NCBI GenBank assembly: GCA_963836265.1
Contig: CAWIIO010000003.1
Coordinates: forward strand, 488,916 to 552,915
DNA: 64,000 nt
Origin: CAIWHR01 sp963836265
GTDB taxonomy: Bacteria; Pseudomonadota; Gammaproteobacteria; Burkholderiales; Casimicrobiaceae
Direction: 5' to 3'
Shown: positions 29,931 through 37,258 of the stretch, one piece after another
Layout: every line of letters begins with the position of its first letter
Numbering within the stretch: position 1 is the first letter of the stretch
Notes under the pieces: generated by a model
Database searches by the model: none
What the model saw: the letters and a program-made list of their open reading frames with translations, nothing else
What the model was told of the DNA's origin: nothing
Program-made: the position numbers and the translations under genes

Positions 29931-30428
29931 TCATTGCTTGCCGATGTCCCTGATCTGCTGCTGAAGTTTGAGGCGATCGAGCTTCTCGATCGGCAGGCTC
30001 ACGAACAGCTCGATCCGTTGTTTGAGGAGGTTGGCGACCGTCGCGAACTTGGGGCTCTTCTGCTCGTCGCTTCCCTGAAATTGCGAGGGATCTTCGACGC
30101 CCCAGTGTGCCGTCATCGGTTGGCCCGGCCAGACCGGGCAGACTTCGCCCGCTGCCTGGTCGCACACCGTGAACACGAAGTCCATCACCGGCGCGCCCGG
30201 CTTCGCGAATTCGTTCCAGTCCTTGCTGTGCAATCCCTCCGTCGGAAAGTGCAGCCGCCGCAGTGTGGCCAACGCGATTGGGTTCGGTGCGGATCCGGGA
30301 TGGCTTCCGGCAGAGAAGCCCTTGAATTTGCCGCGGCCGACGTAGGTGATGATCACCTCGGCCATGATGCTGCGCGCCGAGTTGTGGGTGCAGAGAAAGA
30401 GCACGTTGAACGCCTTGGCGCTAGCCAT
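29931..30428 (-). CDS. arsC: Arsenate reductase ArsC, thioredoxin-linked LMW-phosphatase type
   Basis: A 165-residue member of the low-molecular-weight protein tyrosine phosphatase-like reductases. The P-loop is FLCTHNSARSIMAE with nucleophile C13; the resolving cysteines are in DFVFTVCDQAAGEVCPVWPG (spacing of the CX6C type). It reduces arsenate to arsenite using the thioredoxin system, and the arsenite is exported by the adjacent Acr3. The C-terminal helix (KLDRLKLQQQIRDIGKQ) is longer than in the shortest homologues. The ATG at 30428 matches family starts. Confidence 0.93.
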   Translation of the reverse strand: MASAKAFNVLFLCTHNSARSIMAEVIITYVGRGKFKGFSAGSHPGSAPNPIALATLRRLHFPTEGLHSKDWNEFAKPGAPVMDFVFTVCDQAAGEVCPVWPGQPMTAHWGVEDPSQFQGSDEQKSPKFATVANLLKQRIELFVSLPIEKLDRLKLQQQIRDIGKQ

Positions 30429-30521
30429 GATGCGATTCCTCGAATTCGTGGAAGCGAGCCGGTGCGAACCCCTGCCGGAGACGGCACACGCTGGCGAGCA
30501 CGGGAAACGAAAAATAGAGCG

Positions 30522-30875
30522 CTAGGCGCGCTTGCGCTTGACTTGCAGCTCCGCCGCCCACTCCGTCGCGCAGCTCTCGCCTTGACAGCAGTTCTCGGTC
30601 AGATACGCGAGAAGGCCGTTCATTCGCCCGTAATTGGCGGAGTAATAGACGAATCGCCCATCCTGCCGCGAGTCCACCATGCCGGCGTTGACGAGCTCTT
30701 TCAAGTGAAAGGAGAGCGTCGCCCCCACGATATCCAACCGCCGTGCGATCGCGCCGGCAGAAAGACCCGCCGGGCCCTGCTGAACCAGCAGTCGATAGAT
30801 CGCCAGGCGACTGTCCTGAGCCAGCGCGGCCAGCGCCTTTACCGCTTGTGGCGTTTTCATTGAAGGGGTTCCCAT
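30522..30875 (-). CDS. arsR: ArsR/SmtB-family repressor of the ars operon
   Basis: A 117-residue winged-helix regulator. The recognition helix region is GAIARRLDIVGATLSFHLKE (about 41-60), and the wing is RQDGRFVYYSANYG. Three C-terminal cysteines, C96, C97 and C102 (NCCQGESC), form a plausible As(III) site, as in the C-terminal-Cys subgroup of ArsR proteins, rather than the classical ELCVCDL site. It should repress its own operon until arsenite binds. Start at 30875 or the internal ATG at 30860. A palindromic operator candidate lies upstream at 30948-30972. Confidence 0.9.
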   Translation of the reverse strand: MGTPSMKTPQAVKALAALAQDSRLAIYRLLVQQGPAGLSAGAIARRLDIVGATLSFHLKELVNAGMVDSRQDGRFVYYSANYGRMNGLLAYLTENCCQGESCATEWAAELQVKRKRA

Positions 30876-30947
30876 CGCTGGCTCGAGGCCGCTCTCCCGG
30901 AAGCCGGATCCAGGCGCGGGGCAGTCGCAATCGTAGGGGCATGGTCA

Positions 30948-30972
30948 CTATTAGATAATTCTAACATAATAG
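30948..30972. promoter_or_regulatory. Candidate ArsR operator
   Basis: An imperfect palindrome of 25 bp with outer arms CTATTA and TAATAG and inner arms TTAGA and TCTAA lies 73 bp upstream of arsR. It sits in an AT-rich pocket of the region and has the size of ArsR operators. A promoter assignment is not possible by eye. Confidence 0.55.
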
Positions 30973-31388
30973 AAATGACGCCCAGTGTAGGCGCCGATCG
31001 TGACAAATACATTACCGATCGTCGCGGCGGCTTCGCGTCGGTTCGAATCGCCTGCTCAAAAACGCGGATCTACGGCGCGGGCGGTACGCCGTCCTATCGC
31101 GCGGATCGCGATCCGAACGGCGGCAACCTGGTCATTCGCGGCGCAAAACAGAGTCGAATTAGCTTGCGGGCTCCGATCGACCACGCTCATGCTGCTCCCA
31201 ACGACGACGCTTCGGTCCGTGGGTGAAGGACGTCATCGTTCCCGGTCGATCGGGCGTGCTGAGTGACGATTTGCGCGCCGCGGCGCTCGCTGCGCTAGAA
31301 TTGAGCCGCGACGTCGTAAGAGACGATGCCCTCGCGTTCTCGTGGAAGCGCGCGACCGCGCCGTTTCTCGATAACCTGCATCCGAACC
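30973..31388. other. Intergenic stretch upstream of dgkA
   Basis: About 416 bp between the ars operator and dgkA. Several short open frames are present but none has a ribosome site or recognisable product. I see no repeat or RNA gene. Confidence 0.3.
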
Positions 31389-31808
31389 ATGCACGTCCCA
31401 GACACGCATGAGAGCCCGCACAAGGGACAGCGTGGAATTCGTCGCCTGATCAATGCATTTTTCTATTCGTTGTCCGGCCTGGCGCTCGCCTGCCGCCATG
31501 AAAGCGCGTTTCGCCAGGAGATCGCCCTCGCGGCGGTGCTGATCCCCGTTGCGTGCCTGCTTCCGGTCGGCGCAGTCGAGCGTGTCATGCTCATCGCTTC
31601 GGTGCTGTTGGTGCTGATCGTGGAACTGCTTAACTCGAGCGTGGAAGCGGCGGTCGACCGGATCGGTCTCGATACTCATCAACTGTCGAAGCGCGCGAAA
31701 GACCTGGGCAGCGCCGCCGTGCTGATGGCGCTGACGGTGCTGCTCATTACCTGGGTGCTGCTGGCCGGACCTGCCGTGCTGCAGGTTATCGGGCAGCGGG
31801 GAGCCTAG
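31389..31808 (+). CDS. dgkA: Diacylglycerol kinase DgkA
   Basis: A 139-residue integral membrane kinase with three transmembrane helices (about 45-62, 64-82 and 108-130) and an N-terminal amphipathic segment (RRLINAFFYSLSGLALACRH). The signature ELLNSSVEAAVDR (79-91) and the RHESAFRQE loop (36-44) are intact, as is KRAKDLGSAAV before the last helix. It phosphorylates diacylglycerol with ATP to phosphatidic acid and recycles lipid from envelope biosynthesis. The ATG at 31389 is preferred; the frame is open to 31326. Confidence 0.92.
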   Translation: MHVPDTHESPHKGQRGIRRLINAFFYSLSGLALACRHESAFRQEIALAAVLIPVACLLPVGAVERVMLIASVLLVLIVELLNSSVEAAVDRIGLDTHQLSKRAKDLGSAAVLMALTVLLITWVLLAGPAVLQVIGQRGA

Positions 31809-31882
31809 ACAATATGGCGTAGCGGGCGCCTAGCGAAAGATGGCGACGAGATGGCCGCATCCGAACCAGCGTGCGGCCCGAT

Positions 31883-32809
31883 TCAAAGCGGGCGCTTTCT
31901 CGACCTCGGATGCAGCGTCTTGCGCGACAGGTCGAGCTCGTCGTGCAGCCACTGCCGCAGCGCTGCCAGAGGCGGCCAATCGCGCAGACCCGGCGGGTAG
32001 GCAAGGTGGTAGGGCTGCGCGTGCTCGTGGGTGATCGCGAGCGGCGATAGCTTGACCAATCGTCCGTCACAGAGCGCGTCGGCCGCCAGCAGCTCGCGGC
32101 CGATCGCCAAGCCGAGATTCTGTTCCGCTGCCTGCAGCATCAGACCCGCGTCATTGAACGATGCAACCGGGGCGACGCGGGTGCGAAAGCCCACAGCGGC
32201 GAACCAGCGTTCCCAAAGCTCGCTGTCGCCGAGGAGCGGCTCGCGCGCCAGGGCCTCGGGCTGCGCGCCGAGCAGCCGTCGCGCGGCCGACGGTGCCCCC
32301 ACGACGATGAATTGCATCGGCATGTCGAACAGCCGTTCCGACTCCAACCCGGGCCACGGCCCGCGTCCCTGACGCAATGCGGCGTGGAAGCCATCGCGTT
32401 GCAGATCGACCAGCTCATGCGATGCATCGATCTCCAGCGCCAGGGCGGGGTGTCGTTCGCGCCACCGGCTCATCCGGGGCAGCAACCAGCGCTGGGCGAA
32501 TGACGGCAGCACGGTGACTCGAAGCCGCTGGGCGGCGCCGCTGCCTGCCGCGGCCGCCGCTTGCACGCCGTCGTCGAGGTGAGCGAGTGCAGTCTGCACG
32601 CTGCGCAGCAACGCTTCACCGGCCGCGTTGAGCACGACGCGACGTCCCCGCCGCTCGAAAAGTTCGAAGCCCAGCTGCTCTTCCAGCCCGCGAATCTGTT
32701 GGCTGACCGCACTATGCGTCAAGTGCAGCACGTCAGCGGCGGCGCGAAGGTTCTGCGCTTCGGCGACCGCGCGGAAGGCGGGGAGCGTGTTCAGGGGCAA
32801 CCGGGCCAT
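31883..32809 (-). CDS. LysR-family transcriptional regulator (GcvA-like)
   Basis: A 308-residue LTTR. The winged helix covers residues 1-60 (LPLNTLPAFRAVAEAQNLRA, HSAVSQQIRGLEEQLG), with the PLNTLPAF opening typical of the GcvA subgroup. The periplasmic-binding-like effector domain follows (about 95-295). Start at 32809 (MARLPL) since homologues begin there; an upstream start adds 12 residues. Divergent from the DUF1127 gene, 103 bp away, which is its most likely target along with itself. Effector unknown. Confidence 0.9.
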   Translation of the reverse strand: MARLPLNTLPAFRAVAEAQNLRAAADVLHLTHSAVSQQIRGLEEQLGFELFERRGRRVVLNAAGEALLRSVQTALAHLDDGVQAAAAAGSGAAQRLRVTVLPSFAQRWLLPRMSRWRERHPALALEIDASHELVDLQRDGFHAALRQGRGPWPGLESERLFDMPMQFIVVGAPSAARRLLGAQPEALAREPLLGDSELWERWFAAVGFRTRVAPVASFNDAGLMLQAAEQNLGLAIGRELLAADALCDGRLVKLSPLAITHEHAQPYHLAYPPGLRDWPPLAALRQWLHDELDLSRKTLHPRSRKRPL

Positions 32810-32912
32810 GCTGGTAAGTATATCTGTCCAACATGGAAATAACAAATCGATTCCAGTGGTAGAGCTGGGCTGTTAACCTGACCAGCGTCGTCAATTCCAT
32901 TTGGAGACCGTC

Positions 32913-33188
32913 ATGAACGACTCACCCGCGTTGCAGCTCGGCCCTACACCGACCGAACGCATCGGGGCCGCGATCGGCGACACATTGCGCACTACGGGCC
33001 GCAGCTTCGTTGCGCGCTTTCGTGAGCGCCGCGCCCGCCGGCGTGGGGCATGGGCATCTGAGGCCATCGGCCAAATGAATGATCACATGCTGAAGGACAT
33101 CGGCGCCCCCGACTGGATGATGTCGCGCGCTGCCGCGCAAAAGGACTCGCTGCGCCGGGAGCTCGCACGCATTTGGGGGCCAGCATGA
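32913..33188 (+). CDS. DUF1127 small Arg-rich protein
   Basis: A 91-residue protein. The C-terminal half holds the DUF1127 pattern: an Arg-rich stretch (RFRERRARRRGAW) and then AIGQMNDHMLKDIGAPDWMM, corresponding to the family core LxxLSDxxLKDIGL. Small DUF1127 proteins in alphaproteobacteria bind RNA or affect phosphate and carbon metabolism. GGAGACC lies upstream of the ATG at 32913. Its stop overlaps the next start (ATGA). Divergent from the LysR gene, which may control it. Confidence 0.82.
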   Translation: MNDSPALQLGPTPTERIGAAIGDTLRTTGRSFVARFRERRARRRGAWASEAIGQMNDHMLKDIGAPDWMMSRAAAQKDSLRRELARIWGPA

Positions 33189-33610
33189 AAACACGGCGTT
33201 CAATGGCGGCGGTCGCTCGTCTTGCTGCCAACGTCCGCCGACGGTCGCGCATCGATGGCGTGCACAAGCGTGCCGCGGCATGGGTGCCGTCCGCCGGCGG
33301 GCCGCGCGATTGGACCGAAGCTTCCGCGGTGCGGTTGTCGCTGTCGCTCTTCGCGGTTGCCATCGTGACGGCCGCCACGAACGGATCGGCCGAAGAAAGG
33401 TTCGCTTTGCGACCCGATGCCAACTCGGCGACGCAAGCGCAACGGGGTGGTGCCTTTCAAGGCGAGTACGCCCGTGGCACGCCGGTTTATCTGCTCCCGG
33501 CAGTGACTGTGATCGTCAGTCGAAAAATGGACCTGGCGGACATGGACCGCGAAGAAAAGGCGGCGCGCGCCATGCAGCGGTACTCGGTACGCGTGCGATC
33601 TTCCGCATAG
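33185..33610 (+). CDS. Hypothetical protein, possibly membrane-associated
   Basis: A 141-residue protein overlapping the DUF1127 stop by 4 nt. The N-terminal 45 residues are Arg-rich. One hydrophobic segment (about residues 48-65, AVRLSLSLFAVAIVTAATNG) is followed by AEERFALRPDANSATQAQRG and a tail with TPVYLLPAVTVIVSRKMDLA. The hydrophobic part could be an internal anchor or a late signal sequence. No family recognised. Translational coupling to DUF1127 suggests it is expressed. Confidence 0.5.
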   Translation: MKTRRSMAAVARLAANVRRRSRIDGVHKRAAAWVPSAGGPRDWTEASAVRLSLSLFAVAIVTAATNGSAEERFALRPDANSATQAQRGGAFQGEYARGTPVYLLPAVTVIVSRKMDLADMDREEKAARAMQRYSVRVRSSA

Positions 33611-33646
33611 CTTCGGAAGGCGCTCATCGCCGTGACGGTACCAGCC

Positions 33647-33675
33647 TTGACAATAGTTGCCTGGGCATGTATATT
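33647..33675 (+). promoter_or_regulatory. Sigma-70 promoter of marR with an operator in its spacer
   Basis: TTGACA at 33647-33652, a 17-nt spacer and TATATT at 33670-33675 form a near-consensus promoter. The spacer carries ATAGTTGCCTGGGCAT (33653-33668), almost identical to the site at 34162-34177. Transcription should start at about 33682, which is the A of the marR ATG, so the message would have little or no leader. Confidence 0.72.
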
Positions 33676-33681
33676 GTGTCC

Positions 33682-34146
33682 ATGACCCCTCCCCGAGCAG
33701 TCGCAGTCCGCGTCGCCGGGCCGACGCCGGTGCCGCCGAAGCACGGCATCATTCGGCTCGTCAACCGCGTTCGCGTGGAGATGATCGACGCGCTGGATCG
33801 GGAGCTTTCGAAGTTCGACATCTCGGCACCGCAACTCATCGTGCTCGCCTACGTGGCGGGCAAGGAAGCCGATTCGGCGGCGGCGCTCTGCAAGAGCATT
33901 TCCTACGATCCGGGGGCGATGACGCGGATGATCGATCGGTTGGAGGAAAAAGGGCTGGTCCGCCGCACGCCGAATCCCGAGGATCGGCGCGCGACCAATC
34001 TCGAGCTTACCGCCGCGGGCAGGGCGCTCTATCCGCAGTTGCTCGCCGCGAAGGAGACCGTACAGACGCAGTTTCTTCGCGGCTTCAGCAAGGACGAGGT
34101 GCAATTGCTCGAAGGCCTGCTCAATCGGCTGCTCCAAAACCGCTGA
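33682..34146 (+). CDS. MarR-family regulator of the efflux operon
   Basis: A 154-residue winged-helix protein. The MarR core is LSKFDISAPQLIVLAYVAGK, then a recognition helix region (ISYDPGAMTRMIDRLEEKGL) and wing (RRTPNPEDRRATNLELTAAG), flanked by the dimerising helices. It resembles the subgroup that represses emrAB-type pumps and is released by phenolic or lipophilic ligands. Start at ATG 33682: the strong promoter ends at 33675, so the upstream in-frame ATG at 33667 would lie inside the -10. The efflux genes follow directly. Two copies of its likely operator are present. Confidence 0.87.
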   Translation: MTPPRAVAVRVAGPTPVPPKHGIIRLVNRVRVEMIDALDRELSKFDISAPQLIVLAYVAGKEADSAAALCKSISYDPGAMTRMIDRLEEKGLVRRTPNPEDRRATNLELTAAGRALYPQLLAAKETVQTQFLRGFSKDEVQLLEGLLNRLLQNR

Positions 34147-34161
34147 AATTTTTTTGCGCAG

Positions 34162-34177
34162 ATAGTTGCCTAGGCAT
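34162..34177. promoter_or_regulatory. Second candidate MarR operator, before the efflux genes
   Basis: ATAGTTGCCTAGGCAT contains the perfect palindrome TGCCTAGGCA. It matches the marR promoter copy at 33653-33668 in 15 of 16 positions. It lies 16 bp after the marR stop and 62 bp before the NodT start, placed to control the efflux genes separately. Confidence 0.65.
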
Positions 34178-34238
34178 CAACAGCCTGGGCAGACCACACG
34201 GTCGGAACAGCCGTCCTTCAACTCGAAAGCTCGTCGCC

Positions 34239-35693
34239 ATGCCCGCACGCTTCGTCCCCACGACCTTTGCTTTCGCGGCAGCCGTCTTCGTCGCCGGCTG
34301 CACCGGCATGAAGGGGCTCGCGCCCGAAGCCACGCTGCGCGGCGCCGATGCGCTCGCGACGCAGCACACGCTGGAAGGGGTGACTGTTTCGAAGGCCGCG
34401 TGGCCGGCGATCGATTGGTGGAAGGCGTTCGACGATCCGCAACTCGACACGCTGATCGACGAGGGACTCTCGGGTAGTCCGACGCTCAAGGTCGCCGAGG
34501 CCCGCACCCGCAAGGCGCTCGCCGCAGCCGATACGGCGAAGGCGCCGCTGTATCCGCAAGTGGCGGGGAGTGTTTCGAGCTCGCGCCAGCGCTTCTCGGA
34601 GCAGGGCTTGACGCCGCCGCCCGCCGCCGGGACGTGGAATACCGTCAACCAGTTGCAGGTGACGCTCGGCTGGGAGCTCGACTTCTTCGGCAAGAACCGT
34701 TCGGCCTACGAAGCCGCACTGGGTCGCGCGAGAGCCGCGGAGGTCGACGAGCAAGCGGCGCGCCTCGCGCTGTCGACGGCGATCGCGCAGGCGTACGTGG
34801 AGTTGCAGCGAGCGTACCTGGAGCTCGATGTCGCGCACCGAGCGCTCGCGGAGCGCGAACAGATCTATGCGCTGACCCGCGATCGCAACGAGGCCGGTGT
34901 CGACTCGCGGCTGGAGCTGAAGCAGGCCGAGTCGGCGCTGCCGGCGACCCGCGAGGAAATCGTGCGACTGCAGGAAACGATCCAGCTCATGCGCAACCAG
35001 CTCGCGGCATTGCTCGGACAGGGGCCCGATCGCGGTCTCGCCATCGCGCGGCCGACAGCGGCGGCGCTGACACCCGTGGCCTTGCCCTCGACGGTGCCGG
35101 CGGAATTGCTCGGCCGCCGCCCGGACCTCGTTGCGCAGCGCTGGCGCGTCGAAGCCGCGCGCAGGGACATCGATTCGGCCAAGGCGGAGTTCTATCCCAA
35201 CGTGAATCTGCTGGCGTTCGTCGGCTTGCAAAGCCTTGGTGGCGCCGGCTTCCTCAGCGCGGCGAGCCGGGCGCTCGGGGCCGGACCCGCGATCACGCTG
35301 CCGATTTTCGAGGGGGGGCGCCTGCGTGCCAATCTGGCAGGCATGGACGCCGATTACGACATCGCGGTCCAGCAGTACAACCAGACCCTCGCGGACGCAA
35401 TGCGCGATGTGGTCGACCAGCTCGCGTCCCTTCGCAGCGTCGACGAGCAGCGCGTCCAGCAGAAGCAGGCGCTCGCGACCACGCAGGAGGCGTACGACCT
35501 TGCGCTCCTGCGCTACCGCGAAGGCATCGGCAACTACCTGCAAGTGCTGTCCGCCGAGCAGCCGTGGCTCGTGCAGCAGAGCCTCGACGCCGACCTGCGC
35601 TCGCGCGAGCTCGGGCTGTCGATCGGTCTCGCGCGCGCGCTGGGCGGTGGCTACGAAGCAAACGCATCGCTCGCGGCGGCCGATCCGCGATGA
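34239..35693 (+). CDS. Outer-membrane efflux lipoprotein, NodT family
   Basis: A 484-residue TolC-like channel. The lipoprotein signal ends in FVAGC (Cys near residue 21). Two OEP repeats follow, with WWKAFDDPQLDTLIDEGLSG, the long helices (about 75-230 and 290-460) and the Gly-rich beta-barrel strands such as ITLPIFEGGRLRANLAG. It forms the outer-membrane channel of the EmrA-EmrB pump encoded downstream. Start at ATG 34239, where the signal sequence begins. Its stop overlaps the next small ORF by 4 nt. Confidence 0.92.
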   Translation: MPARFVPTTFAFAAAVFVAGCTGMKGLAPEATLRGADALATQHTLEGVTVSKAAWPAIDWWKAFDDPQLDTLIDEGLSGSPTLKVAEARTRKALAAADTAKAPLYPQVAGSVSSSRQRFSEQGLTPPPAAGTWNTVNQLQVTLGWELDFFGKNRSAYEAALGRARAAEVDEQAARLALSTAIAQAYVELQRAYLELDVAHRALAEREQIYALTRDRNEAGVDSRLELKQAESALPATREEIVRLQETIQLMRNQLAALLGQGPDRGLAIARPTAAALTPVALPSTVPAELLGRRPDLVAQRWRVEAARRDIDSAKAEFYPNVNLLAFVGLQSLGGAGFLSAASRALGAGPAITLPIFEGGRLRANLAGMDADYDIAVQQYNQTLADAMRDVVDQLASLRSVDEQRVQQKQALATTQEAYDLALLRYREGIGNYLQVLSAEQPWLVQQSLDADLRSRELGLSIGLARALGGGYEANASLAAADPR

Positions 35694-35932
35694 ACGCATT
35701 GCTGCATTGGAGCACGCTGCGGATGGAAAGCTGCACCAACGGCCGGACGTATCACCGCGCGCGACCAGCACCCCGGCTGCGCCGCCTCGTTTCCCGCCTG
35801 GGCATGGTGGCGATCGCGCTCGTCGTCGTGACGTTGATCTTCATCGGCGAGCAATGGCTGTTCGTGGATGCCGCGGGGACGGGAATCGAGCTCGGCGTTG
35901 CGGTTCGCGCCGCCGACGCCGGCAGCGATTGA
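35690..35932 (+). CDS. Small single-span membrane protein within the efflux operon
   Basis: An 80-residue protein whose ATG overlaps the NodT stop (ATGA). Residues 1-35 are basic (HRARPAPRLRRLVSRLG). One transmembrane helix follows (36-52, MVAIALVVVTLIFIGEQWLF), then a short hydrophobic tail. It is followed 33 bp later by emrA. Placement between the channel and the adaptor genes suggests a small accessory subunit of the pump. No family is recognised; the overlap and composition argue that it is translated. Confidence 0.55.
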   Translation: MNALLHWSTLRMESCTNGRTYHRARPAPRLRRLVSRLGMVAIALVVVTLIFIGEQWLFVDAAGTGIELGVAVRAADAGSD

Positions 35933-35965
35933 AGCGGGGATTCATTGCATCTTGAAAGGAACAGC

Positions 35966-37237
35966 ATGAGCACCGATACCAAAACGCCATCGCCCTCGGA
36001 ATTGCGGGCGCGGCGCAGGCGCTGGCTCGCGCTCGTGATCGGCACCTTCGCCCTGATCGGCATCGCTTATGGCGCGTATTGGGCGGTGGCGCTGCGCTAC
36101 GTCCAGTCGACCGACGATGCCTACGTCAGCGGTAACGTCGTGCAGATCACACCGCAGATCGCGGGCACGGTGATCGCGATCGGCGCGGATGATACGCAAT
36201 ACGTAGAGGCGGGTCAGCCGCTGGTGCAGCTTGATCCGACCGATGCCAAGGTTGCGCTCGATCAAAGCGAAGCGCAGCTCGGCAAGACGGTGCGCGAGGT
36301 CCGCGGCCTGTTCGCGACCAGCGCCCAGTTGCAGGCGACGGTGGCGATGCGCCGCTCCGATGTCGCCCGGGCCGCCGCCGACCTCGCTCGCCGCGAACGG
36401 CTCGCGAGCGCCGGCGCCGTCTCGGCCGAGGAATTGCATCACGCGCACGACGCGCTCGACAGCGCGCAGGCGGCGCTCGTCGCCGCGCAGCAGGAGCTCG
36501 CGGCGAATCGCGCGCGCGTCGATCGTACGACCGTCGAGAATCATCCGGAGGTGCTCGCCGCCGCGGCGCGCGTCCGCGACGCCTACCTGACCTACGCGCG
36601 GACCGAATTGCCCGCGCCGGTGTCGGGCTTTGTCGCCAAGCGTGCGGTCGAGCTCGGGCAGCGGGTAAGCCCGGGCGCCGCGCTGATGGCAATCGTTCCC
36701 CTCGACCAGGTCTGGGTCGACGCAAATTTCAAGGAGCCGCAGGTCGCTGGAATGCGGATCGGACAACCGGTCACGCTGGTCGCGGACATCTACGGCGGCA
36801 AGGTGACCTATCACGGCAAGGTCGCGGGGTTCGGCGCCGGTACGGGGTCGGCGTTCGCGCTGCTGCCGGCACAGAACGCGACCGGCAACTGGATCAAGAT
36901 CGTCCAGCGCGTGCCGGTTCGCATCGCACTCGATTCGAAGGAGCTCGCGGCCCATCCGCTGCAAATCGGCTTGTCGATGCAGGTCGAGGTCGATACGCAC
37001 GACCGCGATGGCGACAGGCTGCCGCAGGTCGTGCTAACGACGCCAGTCTACGCGACCGGCGTGTTCGGCACGCCGGACGGCGTCGCTACCCAGCGGGTCA
37101 AGGCGATCATTGCCGCGAACGAAGGAGGAGCCGCGCGATCGACTCTCGCCGCCACCACGGCCGCCGAGACCCGGATCACGACCGCGGGGCTTTCGCGGGC
37201 GAGGCGCAGCGCGTCGTCGTCCGCGAATCCGATGTGA
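35966..37237 (+). CDS. emrA: EmrA-like periplasmic adaptor (membrane fusion protein)
   Basis: A 423-residue HlyD/EmrA adaptor. One N-terminal membrane helix (about residues 20-42), then the lipoyl half GNVVQITPQIAGTVIAIGAD, a long alpha-hairpin (about 95-200), the second lipoyl half APVSGFVAKRAVELGQRVSPG, and the beta-barrel with VDANFKEPQVAGMRIGQPV. It connects the inner-membrane EmrB to the outer-membrane NodT channel. A 35-residue Ser/Ala/Thr-rich tail is longer than usual. AAGGAA precedes the ATG at 35966. Confidence 0.93.
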   Translation: MSTDTKTPSPSELRARRRRWLALVIGTFALIGIAYGAYWAVALRYVQSTDDAYVSGNVVQITPQIAGTVIAIGADDTQYVEAGQPLVQLDPTDAKVALDQSEAQLGKTVREVRGLFATSAQLQATVAMRRSDVARAAADLARRERLASAGAVSAEELHHAHDALDSAQAALVAAQQELAANRARVDRTTVENHPEVLAAAARVRDAYLTYARTELPAPVSGFVAKRAVELGQRVSPGAALMAIVPLDQVWVDANFKEPQVAGMRIGQPVTLVADIYGGKVTYHGKVAGFGAGTGSAFALLPAQNATGNWIKIVQRVPVRIALDSKELAAHPLQIGLSMQVEVDTHDRDGDRLPQVVLTTPVYATGVFGTPDGVATQRVKAIIAANEGGAARSTLAATTAAETRITTAGLSRARRSASSSANPM

Positions 37238-37258
37238 CGGCGAGCGCTGGTTTTCTCC

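Noticed and set aside
33667..33681. marR start at the ATG at 33667
   Set aside because: This ATG lies at the end of the promoter spacer and its codons run through the -10 element, so it would precede the transcription start.
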